A stretch of DNA of 64,000 nt, taken from assembly GCA_963774155.1 (NCBI GenBank), contig CAVZDW010000004.1:620001-684000 (forward strand), given 5' to 3'. Within the stretch, counting starts at the first letter, position 1, and every line of letters begins with the position of its first letter. A model generated the notes under the pieces. That model worked only from the letters and a program-made list of their open reading frames with translations, was not told where the DNA came from and did not search any database. A program made the translations under genes and the position numbers. Positions 8,344 to 16,536 of this stretch are shown here, one piece after another. The DNA comes from DASSUW01 sp963774155. GTDB lineage: Bacteria; Actinomycetota; Thermoleophilia; Solirubrobacterales; Solirubrobacteraceae.

Positions 8344-9908
8344 CCACGATCGCCGCGACCGAGATCGCCTCCATCGTCGACGGGAACCCGCTCGCCGACG
8401 CGCCGGGAGGCCGCCTGACCTCGACCAACCCCGCCAACACGTCCGAGACCGTCGCCGAGGTGCGGCTCGGGAACGCCGACACGTTCGTGGCCGCCGCCCG
8501 CGCCGCTCGTGCGGCGCAGCGCGAGTGGGCGAAGGTGCCCGCTCCGGCCCGCGGGCGCGTGATCGCCAATGTCGGCCGGCTCGTCGAGGCCAACAAGGAG
8601 GCGCTCTCCCGCCTCGTCACGCGCGAGGTCGGCAAGCCCTACGCCGAGTCGCTCGGCGAGGTGCAGGAGATCATCGACACCTGCGACTTCTTCATCGGCG
8701 AGGGCCGGCGCCTGTACGGGCAGACGGTCCCGTCGGAGATGCCGAACAAGCAGCTCTTCACGTTCCGCATGCCCGTCGGCGTCGCCGCCATCATCACGGC
8801 CGGCAACTTCCCGGTCGCCGTGCCCGCCTGGTACCTCGTGCCGGCCATCCTCTGCGGCAACGCCGTCGTCTGGAAGCCGGCCGAGTACTCGCCCGCGCTC
8901 GGCGACGCGATGGCGAAGCTCTTCCACGCCGGGGGCGTGCCGGGCGGCGTGCTCAACCTCGTCCAGGCCGAGGGCGCCGCGACGTTCGAGGGCCTCGAGC
9001 GCTCGCTGTCCGAGGGGCTCGTGGACAAGGTCGGCTTCACCGGATCGAGCGCGGTCGGCTCGAAGATCGGCGAGCTCTGCGGCCGCCACCTGCAGTCGCC
9101 CTGCCTCGAGCTCGGCGGCAAGAACCCGATGGTCGTGATGGACGACGCCGACATCGACCTCGCCGTCGAGGGCGCGCTGTTCGGCGGATACGGCACGGCG
9201 GGCCAGCGCTGCACCTCGCTCGGCACGTCGATCGTCCACGAGTCGGTCCACGACGAGTTCGTGAGCAAGCTCGACGCCCGGCTGCGCAGCGCGCCGATCG
9301 GCGATCCGACGCAGGACGTGCTCTACGGCCCGATGCTCCACGAGCGCTTCGCCGAGCGCTTCGAGGACTGGCTCGGCCTGATCCGCGACCACCACACCGT
9401 CCACGGCTCGACCGCGAGCGGGCGCATCACCTCGTCCAACCCGCGCGACGGCTTCGTCGGCGACCCCGACGCCGGGATCTACTACCACCCGGTGCTCGTC
9501 GACGGCGTGACGATCGAGGACGACATCTACGCGACCGAGACGTTCGGGCCGATCACCGGCGTCGCGACGTTCCGCTCGTTCGACGAGGCGATGGACCTGG
9601 CCAACAACCACGGCTACGGGCTCTCCTCCTCGATCTACACCCGCTCGGGCGAGCACGCGTTCCGCTTCCGCGAGCGCATCAGCGCCGGCATGGTGTCGGT
9701 CAACAACTCGACGTCGGGCGCCGAGGCGCATCTCCCGTTCGGCGGCAACGGCAAGTCGGGCAACGGCTCGCGCCAGTCGGGCGTGTGGGTGCTCGACCAG
9801 TTCACCCGCTGGCAGTCGATGAACTGGGACTACGCCGGCAAGCTGCAGAGGGCGCAGATGGACCTCGTCGAGGTCGATGCGCAGCTCGACTTCCGGCTCG
9901 AAGACTAA
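8340..9908 (+). CDS. NAD(P)+-dependent aldehyde dehydrogenase
   Basis: A 522-residue aldehyde dehydrogenase that oxidises an aldehyde to its carboxylate. The catalytic cysteine is about C291 in GQRCTS and the general base is about E257 in LELGGKNP. The cofactor motif GFTGSSAVG and the C-terminal ETFGPITGV segment are present. No subfamily was assigned; the NWDYAG tail and the LPFGGNGKSGNGSRQSG loop resemble actinobacterial enzymes annotated only as ALDH family. The ATG overlaps the amidohydrolase stop (ATGA), and it also has its own promoter. An amidohydrolase/ALDH pair suggests breakdown of a small nitrogenous compound, which is inference. Confidence 0.9.
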   Translation: MTTIAATEIASIVDGNPLADAPGGRLTSTNPANTSETVAEVRLGNADTFVAAARAARAAQREWAKVPAPARGRVIANVGRLVEANKEALSRLVTREVGKPYAESLGEVQEIIDTCDFFIGEGRRLYGQTVPSEMPNKQLFTFRMPVGVAAIITAGNFPVAVPAWYLVPAILCGNAVVWKPAEYSPALGDAMAKLFHAGGVPGGVLNLVQAEGAATFEGLERSLSEGLVDKVGFTGSSAVGSKIGELCGRHLQSPCLELGGKNPMVVMDDADIDLAVEGALFGGYGTAGQRCTSLGTSIVHESVHDEFVSKLDARLRSAPIGDPTQDVLYGPMLHERFAERFEDWLGLIRDHHTVHGSTASGRITSSNPRDGFVGDPDAGIYYHPVLVDGVTIEDDIYATETFGPITGVATFRSFDEAMDLANNHGYGLSSSIYTRSGEHAFRFRERISAGMVSVNNSTSGAEAHLPFGGNGKSGNGSRQSGVWVLDQFTRWQSMNWDYAGKLQRAQMDLVEVDAQLDFRLED

Positions 9909-9911
9909 GAG

Positions 9912-9934
9912 CGGCGGCGCGCCCAACGCCGCCG
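9912..9934 (+). terminator. Stem-loop after the aldehyde dehydrogenase gene
   Basis: CGGCGGCG at 9912-9919 pairs with CGCCGCCG at 9927-9934 across a 7-nt loop, just after the stop codon at 9908. There is no T-tract, as is common for terminators in very GC-rich actinobacteria. A second weaker dyad (GTGAAC...GTTCAC, about 9938-9980) follows before the next gene. Confidence 0.45.
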
Positions 9935-10005
9935 GGAAGTGAACCGCTGGGGAGCGGTCGTTCGAAGTAGCGGCCGTTCACCGACCTCTCCCCAGGAGGA
10001 ACATC

Positions 10006-10833
10006 ATGAGCCGGACCCGCCTGCTCCGCTGGAGCGCAGCGTTGGGCTGCCTTCTCGCGCTCTCCGCCGTCGCCGCCCAGGCGTCGCACAAGCGCCACGA
10101 CCGGATCCCGGATCGGATGCTGGTCGCCACGACCGACCAGAACCAGCTGATCCGCTTCAACGCCCGCAGCCCGGAGCGCATCCGGGACATCCGATCCATC
10201 ACCGGCCTGCCCGCGGGCGTGACGCTGAAGGGCATCGACTTCCGGCCCGCCACCGGTGACCTGTACGGCGTCGGCTCGGACAGCGTCGTCTACCGCGTCA
10301 GCCCTGGGACCGGGATCGCCGTCGCCGAGGGCCCGGCGTTCACCCCCGCCCTGCGCGGGCGCTCGTTCGGGGTCGACTTCAACCCGACCGTGGACAAGAT
10401 CCGCGTGGTGAGCGACGACCGGCAGAACCTCCGCCTCAACGTGGACGAGGGGACCGTGCTCAGCGCGGACAAGGACATCAACCCGGGCATGCCGACGCTG
10501 GTCGGCGCCGGCTACCTCAACTCGTCGTTCAGCGCGACCCGGCCGACGGCGACCACGCTGTTCGTCGTCGACGCGGCGAGCGACACGCTGTTCAAGCAGA
10601 ACCCGCCGAACGACGGCACCCTGGTCGAGGGCAAGGATCTCGGGATCGACGTCGGCCTCAACGCCGGCTTCGACATCGCGGGCGCCGACAACCAGGGCTT
10701 CCTCGCCAACACGGGGCGCCGCGGCGCGACCCTCTACGGCGTCGACGTCAACACCGGCGACACGGACGATCTCGGGCGCATCGGCGGCGGACGCCGGCTC
10801 GTCGTGACCGGGCTCGCCGCCTGGCAGGACTGA
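10006..10833 (+). CDS. Secreted DUF4394 protein
   Basis: A 275-residue exported protein of the DUF4394 family, whose function is unknown. A basic N-terminus and hydrophobic core ending near AQA (about residues 1-26) form a Sec signal peptide. The mature part has beta-propeller-like repeats around a series of DFRP, LYGVG, VDFNP and IRVVSDDRQNLRLN motifs typical of the family. A strong Shine-Dalgarno (AGGAGG) lies 6 nt before the ATG. The gene is monocistronic and ends back-to-back with the LysR gene. Confidence 0.85.
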   Translation: MSRTRLLRWSAALGCLLALSAVAAQASHKRHDRIPDRMLVATTDQNQLIRFNARSPERIRDIRSITGLPAGVTLKGIDFRPATGDLYGVGSDSVVYRVSPGTGIAVAEGPAFTPALRGRSFGVDFNPTVDKIRVVSDDRQNLRLNVDEGTVLSADKDINPGMPTLVGAGYLNSSFSATRPTATTLFVVDAASDTLFKQNPPNDGTLVEGKDLGIDVGLNAGFDIAGADNQGFLANTGRRGATLYGVDVNTGDTDDLGRIGGGRRLVVTGLAAWQD

Positions 10834-11715
10834 TCACCCGACCAGCGGAAGCCGCTGGTCGGTCGAGGCAGCACGCACGAACGCGAGAAAGGCGCCGGCC
10901 GCAGGGGGCTGGCGCCGCTCGCGCCAGACGAGCGTGAGCGGGCGGTGCAGCCCGACGGGAACCGCGGTGATCGGCGGGCCTTCGCCGTCGACGGTCGAGC
11001 GCGGCACGATCGAGACACCCAGCCGCTGCGCCACCAGCTCGCGGACGCTGACCAGCTCGTCGCTCTCGAAGACGATCGAGGGAGTCGCGGCGGCGTTCTT
11101 CAGCGCGGCGTCGACCGTGTCGCGGAGCGCCGAGCCCCGGCGATAGCCGATGAACGGCACGCCGGTGAGCTCGGCGAGCGTCAGCGATTCGTGGTCCGGC
11201 GCCATGATGAGGAGCAGGTCCTCGGTCAGCATCTGCTCGCCCGCGAGCCCGTCCTCGAGCCGGTCGGCGGGGAGCCCGGTGAACGCGACGTCGAGCTCGT
11301 CGCGCCGCAGGGCGGCGAGGATCTCGGGCGCGCTGCCCTCGCGCACGCGGACGCCGATGCCGGGATGGGCGGCGTGGAAGCGCGCGAGCAGCTCCGGCAG
11401 GTTGACGGGGCCGGGCGGGAGCATCGTGCCGAGCGCCACCGTGCCCTCGAGCAGCCCGCGCAGGGCGGCGAGGTCGGAGCGGATGGCGTCGGCGCCGGCG
11501 ACGATCTCGCGGGCGCGCTCGAAGACCACCTCGCCGGCCTCGGTCAGCTCGACGCCGCGCGAGGTCCGGCGCAGCAGCTCGAAGCCGAGCTCGGCCTCGA
11601 GCCGGCCGACGGCCTGCGACACGGCCGACTGCGCGACGTGGAGCTCCTCGGCCGCGCGGGTGAACGTCCCGGCGTGCGTGACGTGCACGAAGGCGCGCAG
11701 CTGGCGGAGCTCCAT
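10834..11715 (-). CDS. LysR family transcriptional regulator
   Basis: A 293-residue DNA-binding regulator. The N-terminal winged helix-turn-helix occupies about residues 1-60 (MELRQLRAFVHV, then FTRAAEELHVAQSAVSQAV), followed by a substrate-binding-like effector domain from about residue 90. The ATG at 11715 is preceded by a TACGAT -10 element ending 7 nt upstream, so the mRNA is probably leaderless. It is divergent from the EamA transporter (starts 75 bp apart), which is the usual arrangement for a LysR regulator and its target. The effector is not predictable. Confidence 0.87.
   Translation of the reverse strand: MELRQLRAFVHVTHAGTFTRAAEELHVAQSAVSQAVGRLEAELGFELLRRTSRGVELTEAGEVVFERAREIVAGADAIRSDLAALRGLLEGTVALGTMLPPGPVNLPELLARFHAAHPGIGVRVREGSAPEILAALRRDELDVAFTGLPADRLEDGLAGEQMLTEDLLLIMAPDHESLTLAELTGVPFIGYRRGSALRDTVDAALKNAAATPSIVFESDELVSVRELVAQRLGVSIVPRSTVDGEGPPITAVPVGLHRPLTLVWRERRQPPAAGAFLAFVRAASTDQRLPLVG
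10839..10861. terminator. Bidirectional stem-loop between DUF4394 and LysR genes
   Basis: CGACCAGCGG at 10839-10848 pairs perfectly with CCGCTGGTCG at 10852-10861 around a 3-nt loop. It sits just past the DUF4394 stop and inside the last codons of the opposing LysR gene, so it could terminate both. There is no clear T-tract. Confidence 0.5.
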
Positions 11716-11789
11716 CGCGCGAATCGTAGATAGGTGCCATCACGCATCGATGTTGCCTGCGAGCGGTTCCGCACCTACCGTCGCCGGAT

Positions 11790-12803
11790 GTGACCCGAGC
11801 CGTCGCCATGAACCGTTGGGCCGGCGTGTTCGCGACGAAGGCGCCGCCGGAGAGCTTCTTCGCGATCAGCGCGGTCTTCCACTATCTCGGGCCGGCGTTC
11901 GCGGTGCTGCTCTTCGCGCGCGTCGACGTCCTCGGGGTGGCGTGGCTGCGGATCGTCTCAGCGGGGCTGATCTTCGCGTTGTGGCGCCGTCCGTGGCGGA
12001 CCTACGCGGCGCTCGACCGCGAGGGACGCCGCGTGCTGCTGGCCTGGGGCGCGGTCCTGGCGGTGATGAACTGCGTGTTCTACAGCGCCATCGACCGCCT
12101 GCCGCTGGGCACCGTGGCGGCGATCGAGTTCCTCCCCGTGATCGTCCTCGCCGCCATCGGCACCCGGACGCGGCGCAACGTCGTCGCGCTCGCGATGGCC
12201 GTGGCGGGCGTGTACCTGCTGACCGACGTCGTGCTCGCGGGCGAGCCGCTCGGCGTGGCCTTCGCGGCCGTCAACGCGGTGCTCTTCGCGCTCTACATCG
12301 TGCTCGGGGCGAAGGTGGCCGAGCAGGGGGCGGGAGCCGGCATCGACGCGCTCGCCGCCTCGATGCTGATCGCCGCCATCGTCGTCACCCCGATCGGCGG
12401 CTGGGCCGTGCTGCCGGTGCTCGACGACCCGGTCGCCCTGGCGGCCGGGATCGGCGTCGGCATCTCCTCGTCGGTGATCCCCTACGTCGCCGACCAGCTC
12501 GCCCTCGCCCGGCTCCCGCGGGCGACCTACGCGCTCATGGTCTCGCTGCTGCCGGCGACCGCCACGGTCATCGGCATCGTCGTGCTGGCGCAGCTGCCTT
12601 CGGCGGTCGAGATCGTCGGCGTGGCGCTGGTCGTGGTGGGTGTTGCGCGTCCACCGCGAAAGCTGCGGCTGGGTAGGGGAGCTGGGGAGGCCGGCGGGGC
12701 TGGTTTCTTCGTCGCGTCCTGCTTTCGGGTCACGGTGTCACCCCTAACGCAGGATCGCGAGTTCGAAACCCGGCCGAACCCGCTCCCTCAATGCCGGGGT
12801 TGA
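11790..12803 (+). CDS. EamA/RhtA-type drug-metabolite transporter with altered C-terminus
   Basis: A ten-helix-type EamA permease of 337 residues as it reads. Hydrophobic helices alternate with short loops through about residue 285, and the two EamA repeats are visible (second ending with PSAVEIVGVALVVVGV). The family exports amino acids or small metabolites. The GTG at 11790 follows a TACCGT -10 by 8 nt (leaderless). After VVVGVA the frame runs straight into a copy of the dispersed hairpin repeat R1, adding about 45 non-hydrophobic residues. A one-base shift near 12639 would give a short basic tail instead. So the natural C-terminus may have been replaced by the repeat, or the end is misread. 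Probable target of the divergent LysR regulator. Confidence 0.8.
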   Translation: MTRAVAMNRWAGVFATKAPPESFFAISAVFHYLGPAFAVLLFARVDVLGVAWLRIVSAGLIFALWRRPWRTYAALDREGRRVLLAWGAVLAVMNCVFYSAIDRLPLGTVAAIEFLPVIVLAAIGTRTRRNVVALAMAVAGVYLLTDVVLAGEPLGVAFAAVNAVLFALYIVLGAKVAEQGAGAGIDALAASMLIAAIVVTPIGGWAVLPVLDDPVALAAGIGVGISSSVIPYVADQLALARLPRATYALMVSLLPATATVIGIVVLAQLPSAVEIVGVALVVVGVARPPRKLRLGRGAGEAGGAGFFVASCFRVTVSPLTQDREFETRPNPLPQCRG

Positions 12804-12809
12804 AGTTCG
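12661..12809 (+). repeat. Dispersed long-hairpin repeat R1, copy a
   Basis: A copy of an about 150-nt element also found at 45125-45275 and 59034-59181. Shared blocks include CTGCGGCTGGGTAGGGGAGC at the left, an inner GGTCACGGTGTCACCCCTA-type stem, and CCGGCCGAACCCGCTCCCT at the right. Arms GGGAGC/GCTCCC and GGCCGG/CCGGCC are complementary, so transcripts would fold into one long hairpin. This copy covers the end of the EamA reading frame and reaches the convergent ThDP-enzyme gene. Confidence 0.75.
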
Positions 12810-12813
12810 CGCC

Positions 12814-14433
12814 CTAGCGGCGGCGGTACCAGTTCGGCGAGGTGTTGGGCGGCGGGACGAGCGGCTCGGGGGTCTGGGCGACGAGCACGGACGGGCCGGG
12901 CTCGAGCACGTGCCGCGCGAGCGCTTCGCCGAAGTCGTCCTCGAGGCCGTCGACGACCTCGGCGGCCACGCCGAAGGCGGCGGCGAGGGCCGCGAAGTCG
13001 GGGGTGTGGAGATCGACGCCGTAGCGCTCGTCGCCGTGGACGTCCTGGTCGTAGCGGAGCATCCCGTAGCCGCCGTCGTCGACGATCACGGCCGTCAGCG
13101 GGATCTGCTCCTGCGCCATCGTGGCCAGCTCGCCGCAGGCGAAGAGGAAGCCGCCGTCGCCGCTCACCGCGACGACCGGCCCGACGTCCGCCAGCGCGGC
13201 GCCGAGCGCCGCCGGGAACGCGTAGCCGAGCGTGCCCCAGCCGAGCGGGATCTGCAGCCGGCGGGGAGCCGCCGGGGAGTAGAAGCCGCCCAGCCAGTAG
13301 CCCGGGATGCACATGTCGGCGACCACGACCGCGTCGTCGGGCAGCGCGAAGCGCATCGCGTCGAGGAAGCGCAGCGCGCGCTCGTCGAGCGTCGAGCACG
13401 CCTGGGCGCGCACCTCGTGCAGCCGCTCCGCGACGCCGTCGAGCCCGCCGCGGTCGGCGACCCGCTCGGTCAGGGCCGCGGACAGCCGTGCCGCATCGCC
13501 CTCGAGCAGCGTGTCGACGCGGTAGTTCTTCGCGGCGTCGACCGGGTCGAGGTTGATGGCCAGCAGCGCAGCCGGCTGCGGCATCGCGAAGTTCTGGGTC
13601 TGGACGCCGTCGAGGTCCGAGCCGATGGCCAGGACGAGATCGGCCTCGTCCCACAGCGTGCCGGCCGACTCGGCGTGCGGGGGCATGCCGACCAGGCAGG
13701 GGTGCGCGGGCGGGAGCAGGCCCGCGGCACCGTACGTGGTGAGCACGGGCGCGGCCAGGCGCTCGGCCAGCCGCCCAACCTCGGCCCCGGCGTCGCGCGC
13801 GCCGGTGCCCGCCCAGACCAGGGGCTTGGCCGCCGCGTCCAGCCGCGCCGCGGCGGCGTCGAGCGCGCCGGCCAGCGGCGGCATCGGCGCCGGGGCGGGC
13901 TCCGACGAGGCCGCGGGCAGCTCAGCGGCCAGCAGGTCGGTCGCGACCTCGAGGTACACGGGCCGGGTGGGCGCCGCAAGGGCGTCGCGCATCGCCGCGG
14001 CGGCGGCCTGCGGCGCCGTCTCGAGCGTCAGGGCGCGGTGGACCGACTTCACGACCGGGGCGAACATCGCCGCCTGGTCGGTGGTCTCGTGGAGGATGCC
14101 GCGGTAGACGCCCGGCTGCCGCAGCGTCGACGGGATGTCGGTGGCGATGACGAGGATCGGCGACCGCGCCGCCCACGCCTCGCCGACCGCGCCGAGCGTG
14201 TTCGCCGCACCCGGTCCGGTCGTGGTCAGCGCCACGCCGAGCCGCCCGCTCGACCGCGCGTACCCGTCGGCCGCGTACGCCGCCGCCTGCTCGTGGCGCA
14301 CGCCGACGAGCCGGATGTCGGAGTCGCGCAGCGCCTCCCACAGCGCGAGGTTGTGCACGCCCGGCAGCCCGAAGCAGACGTCCACGCCCGCGTCCTCGAG
14401 CAGCCCGACGATCAGCTCAGCGCCGTTCGGCAT
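12814..14433 (-). CDS. Thiamine-diphosphate-dependent enzyme (acetolactate synthase/decarboxylase-like)
   Basis: A 539-residue three-domain ThDP enzyme. The N-terminal Pyr domain has the activating Glu in RHEQAAAYAADGYAR (about residue 48) and the TTTGPGAANT loop. The central domain is a Rossmann-like linker. The C-terminal PP domain has GDGGFLFACGEL (about residues 435-446) and a DDGGYGML stretch at the Mg/diphosphate site. The family includes acetolactate synthase, benzoylformate decarboxylase and oxalyl-CoA decarboxylase. The FAD-binding features of true anabolic IlvB are not obvious, and no small-subunit gene is adjacent, so a decarboxylase or lyase role is as likely. Convergent with EamA. 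Confidence 0.82.
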   Translation of the reverse strand: MPNGAELIVGLLEDAGVDVCFGLPGVHNLALWEALRDSDIRLVGVRHEQAAAYAADGYARSSGRLGVALTTTGPGAANTLGAVGEAWAARSPILVIATDIPSTLRQPGVYRGILHETTDQAAMFAPVVKSVHRALTLETAPQAAAAAMRDALAAPTRPVYLEVATDLLAAELPAASSEPAPAPMPPLAGALDAAAARLDAAAKPLVWAGTGARDAGAEVGRLAERLAAPVLTTYGAAGLLPPAHPCLVGMPPHAESAGTLWDEADLVLAIGSDLDGVQTQNFAMPQPAALLAINLDPVDAAKNYRVDTLLEGDAARLSAALTERVADRGGLDGVAERLHEVRAQACSTLDERALRFLDAMRFALPDDAVVVADMCIPGYWLGGFYSPAAPRRLQIPLGWGTLGYAFPAALGAALADVGPVVAVSGDGGFLFACGELATMAQEQIPLTAVIVDDGGYGMLRYDQDVHGDERYGVDLHTPDFAALAAAFGVAAEVVDGLEDDFGEALARHVLEPGPSVLVAQTPEPLVPPPNTSPNWYRRR

Positions 14434-14461
14434 GGCGGGGATCCTCTCACCCCGCCGCGGG

Positions 14462-14620
14462 TCAGCGCGGGCGGCTCCAGCGGCGGCTGGTGATCTGCCG
14501 CCGGACGGCGTCGAGATGCGCGCGGCCCTGGGGGCTGCGGGCGTAGCGGCCGGCCTGCGACATGGCGCGGCGGCCCTGTGGTGTGCGAGCGAAGCGGAGG
14601 ATGCGATTCAGGAGGGTCAC
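14462..14620 (-). CDS. Small basic conserved protein
   Basis: A 52-residue, very basic protein (N-terminus VTLLNRILRFARTPQGRRAM). Two similar motifs, FARTPQGRRAM and YARSPQGRAHL, suggest an internal repeat. A longer frame from 14644 exists, but the GTG at 14620 better fits how such small proteins begin. No signal peptide or catalytic motif is visible; a nucleic-acid or membrane-surface role would be a guess. It lies between the ThDP-enzyme gene and the MerR regulator, upstream and divergent to the latter. Confidence 0.5.
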   Translation of the reverse strand: MTLLNRILRFARTPQGRRAMSQAGRYARSPQGRAHLDAVRRQITSRRWSRPR

Positions 14621-14648
14621 AGGCCTGAGGCTACCCAGCCGCAAAACC

Positions 14649-14679
14649 TTGACACAGTTGTGTCAGGGTTCGCTACACT
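14649..14679 (+). promoter_or_regulatory. MerR-type promoter and operator
   Basis: TTGACA at 14649-14654 and TACACT at 14674-14679 have a 19-nt spacer, the stretched spacing that MerR-family activators correct by DNA distortion. The perfect dyad TGACACA-GT-TGTGTCA (14650-14665) overlaps the -35 and the start of the spacer, as MerR operators do. The MerR gene begins 10 nt after the -10. The site probably controls merR and ahcY together. Confidence 0.65.
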
Positions 14680-14689
14680 GAGCCGCCGA

Positions 14690-15058
14690 ATGGACGCACT
14701 GACGATCCACGAGGCGGCGGAGACCACGGGATGGTCGCCCCGGATGCTGCGCTACGTCGAGCGCGTCGGGCTGGTCGAGCCGGCCCGCAGCGCATCCGGT
14801 TACCGCCTCTACGGCCCGGCCGAGCTGCAGCGGCTGCGCACCCTGCGCGAGCTGCTCGAGGAGCATGACATCGGCCTCTCCGACCTCGCGTTCGCGCTCC
14901 GCCTCCGCGGCGAGCCCGAGCTCCGCGAGGCCACGGAGACCTGGCTCGAGGCTCGTGCCGAGCGTCCCGACGACGTGCCTGTCGCGGACTGGATGCGCTG
15001 GGAGCAGGAGAAGCACCAGCGCCTTCTCGAAGCCGCCGCCCTGACCGCAACTCCCTGA
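14690..15058 (+). CDS. MerR family transcriptional regulator
   Basis: A 122-residue MerR-type regulator. The winged helix is at the N-terminus (MDALTIHEAAETTGWSPRML, then RYVERVGLVEPARSASGYRLY), followed by RLRTLRELLEEHDIGLSDLA and a short helical tail with no obvious metal-binding Cys pair. The effector-binding region is very small, so it may be constitutive or sense a small molecule or heat-shock partner; this is open. The ATG at 14690 was chosen because the MerR-type promoter lies just upstream. The ahcY gene begins 14 nt after its stop, so the two form an operon and the regulator probably controls SAH hydrolase expression. Confidence 0.85.
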   Translation: MDALTIHEAAETTGWSPRMLRYVERVGLVEPARSASGYRLYGPAELQRLRTLRELLEEHDIGLSDLAFALRLRGEPELREATETWLEARAERPDDVPVADWMRWEQEKHQRLLEAAALTATP

Positions 15059-15072
15059 GGAGACCCTTCTCG

Positions 15073-16497
15073 ATGGCATCCACCAACCTGACGACGGACT
15101 ACAAGGTCGCCGACATCTCGCTCGCGGCCTACGGGCGCAAGGAGATCCAGCTCGCCGAGCACGAGATGCCCGGTCTGATGGCGACCCGTCGCGAGTTCGC
15201 CGACGTGCAGCCGCTCAAGGGCGCGCGCATCACCGGCTCGCTCCACATGACGATCCAGACCGCGGTGCTGATCGAGACGCTGGTTTCTCTCGGCGCCGAG
15301 GTCCGCTGGGCGTCCTGCAACATCTTCTCGACCCAGGACCACGCCGCCGCGGCCATCGCCGAGGCCGGCATCCCGGTCTTCGCCTGGAAGGGCGAGACGC
15401 TCGAGGAGTACTGGTGGTGCACGGAGCAGGCCCTTACGTGGCCTGACGGCAATGGCCCGAACATGATCCTCGACGACGGCGGCGACGCCACGCTGCTCGT
15501 CCACAAGGGCGTCGAGTACGAGGCGGCCGGCGAGGTGCCGGATCCGGCCACGGCCGACTCCGACGAGTTCCGGCTCATCCTCGAGACGCTCTCGCGCTCG
15601 CTGGCCGAGGATCCGCAGCGCTGGACCCGCGCCGCCGCGAGCATCAAGGGCGTCACCGAGGAGACGACCACGGGCGTGCATCGCCTGTACCAGTTCGCCG
15701 AGCAGGGCACGCTCCTGTTCCCGGCGATCAACGTCAACGACTCGGTCACCAAGTCCAAGTTCGACAACCTCTACGGCTGCCGCCACAGCCTGATCGACGG
15801 CATCAATCGCGGCACCGACGTGATGATCGCCGGCAAGGTCGCGGTCATCTGCGGCTACGGCGACGTCGGCAAGGGCTGCGCCGAGTCGCTCCGCGGCCAG
15901 GGCGCCCGCGTCATCGTCACCGAGATCGACCCGATCTGCGCGCTCCAGGCCGCGATGGAGGGCTACCAGGTCCTCCCGCTCGAGGACGTCGTGGAGACCG
16001 CGGACATCTTCATCACCGCGACCGGCAACAAGGACATCATCACGGCGGCGGACATGGCCCGCATGAAGCACCAGGCCATCGTCGGCAACATCGGCCACTT
16101 CGACAATGAGATCGACATGGCCGGCCTGGCCAAGCTCGACGGCATCGAGCGGATCAACATCAAGCCGCAGGTCGACGAGTGGGTCTTCGCCGACGGGCAC
16201 TCGATCATCGTGCTCTCCGAGGGCCGCCTGCTGAACCTCGGCAACGCCACCGGCCACCCGAGCTTCGTGATGTCGAACTCCTTCACGAACCAGACGATCG
16301 CCCAGATCGAGCTGTTCACGAAGACCGACGAGTATGAGAAGCGCGTCTACGTGCTCCCGAAGCACCTCGACGAGAAGGTCGCCCGGCTGCACCTCGACGC
16401 CGTCGGCGTCAAGCTCACCGAGCTCACGCCCGACCAGGCCGCGTACATCGACGTGCCGGTCGAGGGCCCGTACAAGCCCGATCACTACCGCTACTAG
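15073..16497 (+). CDS. ahcY: S-adenosylhomocysteine hydrolase (adenosylhomocysteinase)
   Basis: A 474-residue NAD-dependent enzyme that splits S-adenosylhomocysteine into adenosine and homocysteine, keeping methyltransferases uninhibited. All catalytic landmarks are intact: H58 in SLHMT, the DDGGD loop near 134-138, E197 in TEETTTG, K227, D231 and N232 in TKSKFDN, and NIGHFDNEID. The NAD site is GYGDVGKG (about 261-268). The C-terminal KPDHYRY tail completes the NAD pocket of the neighbouring subunit. A GAGGAG Shine-Dalgarno precedes the ATG. It is co-transcribed with the MerR gene. No SAH riboswitch fits in the 14-nt gap. Confidence 0.96.
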   Translation: MASTNLTTDYKVADISLAAYGRKEIQLAEHEMPGLMATRREFADVQPLKGARITGSLHMTIQTAVLIETLVSLGAEVRWASCNIFSTQDHAAAAIAEAGIPVFAWKGETLEEYWWCTEQALTWPDGNGPNMILDDGGDATLLVHKGVEYEAAGEVPDPATADSDEFRLILETLSRSLAEDPQRWTRAAASIKGVTEETTTGVHRLYQFAEQGTLLFPAINVNDSVTKSKFDNLYGCRHSLIDGINRGTDVMIAGKVAVICGYGDVGKGCAESLRGQGARVIVTEIDPICALQAAMEGYQVLPLEDVVETADIFITATGNKDIITAADMARMKHQAIVGNIGHFDNEIDMAGLAKLDGIERINIKPQVDEWVFADGHSIIVLSEGRLLNLGNATGHPSFVMSNSFTNQTIAQIELFTKTDEYEKRVYVLPKHLDEKVARLHLDAVGVKLTELTPDQAAYIDVPVEGPYKPDHYRY

Positions 16498-16506
16498 TCC
16501 GGAGCG

Positions 16507-16536
16507 CATGCGGCGGGCCGATAGGCTCGCCGCATG
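16507..16536 (+). promoter_or_regulatory. Leaderless promoter within a dyad covering the decarboxylase start
   Basis: CATGCGGCG (16507-16515) is a perfect inverted match to CGCCGCATG (16528-16536), and the right arm contains the ATG at 16534. The loop holds TAGGCT (16522-16527), a -10 element 6 nt before the ATG. A leaderless transcript would lack the left arm, so the dyad more likely acts on DNA (operator) than as an RNA switch. Confidence 0.4.

Noticed and set aside
12755..12775. tRNA T-arm-like GTTCGAAAC in the R1 repeats
   Set aside because: No acceptor, D or anticodon arms fit; the bases are part of the long R1 hairpin.
15059..15072. SAH riboswitch before ahcY
   Set aside because: Only 14 nt separate merR and ahcY; there is no room for the aptamer, and regulation is better explained by the MerR promoter.
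16507..16536. An mRNA hairpin hiding the decarboxylase start codon
   Set aside because: The TAGGCT -10 in the loop implies transcription starts at the ATG, so the left arm would not be in the mRNA; treated as a DNA-level dyad.
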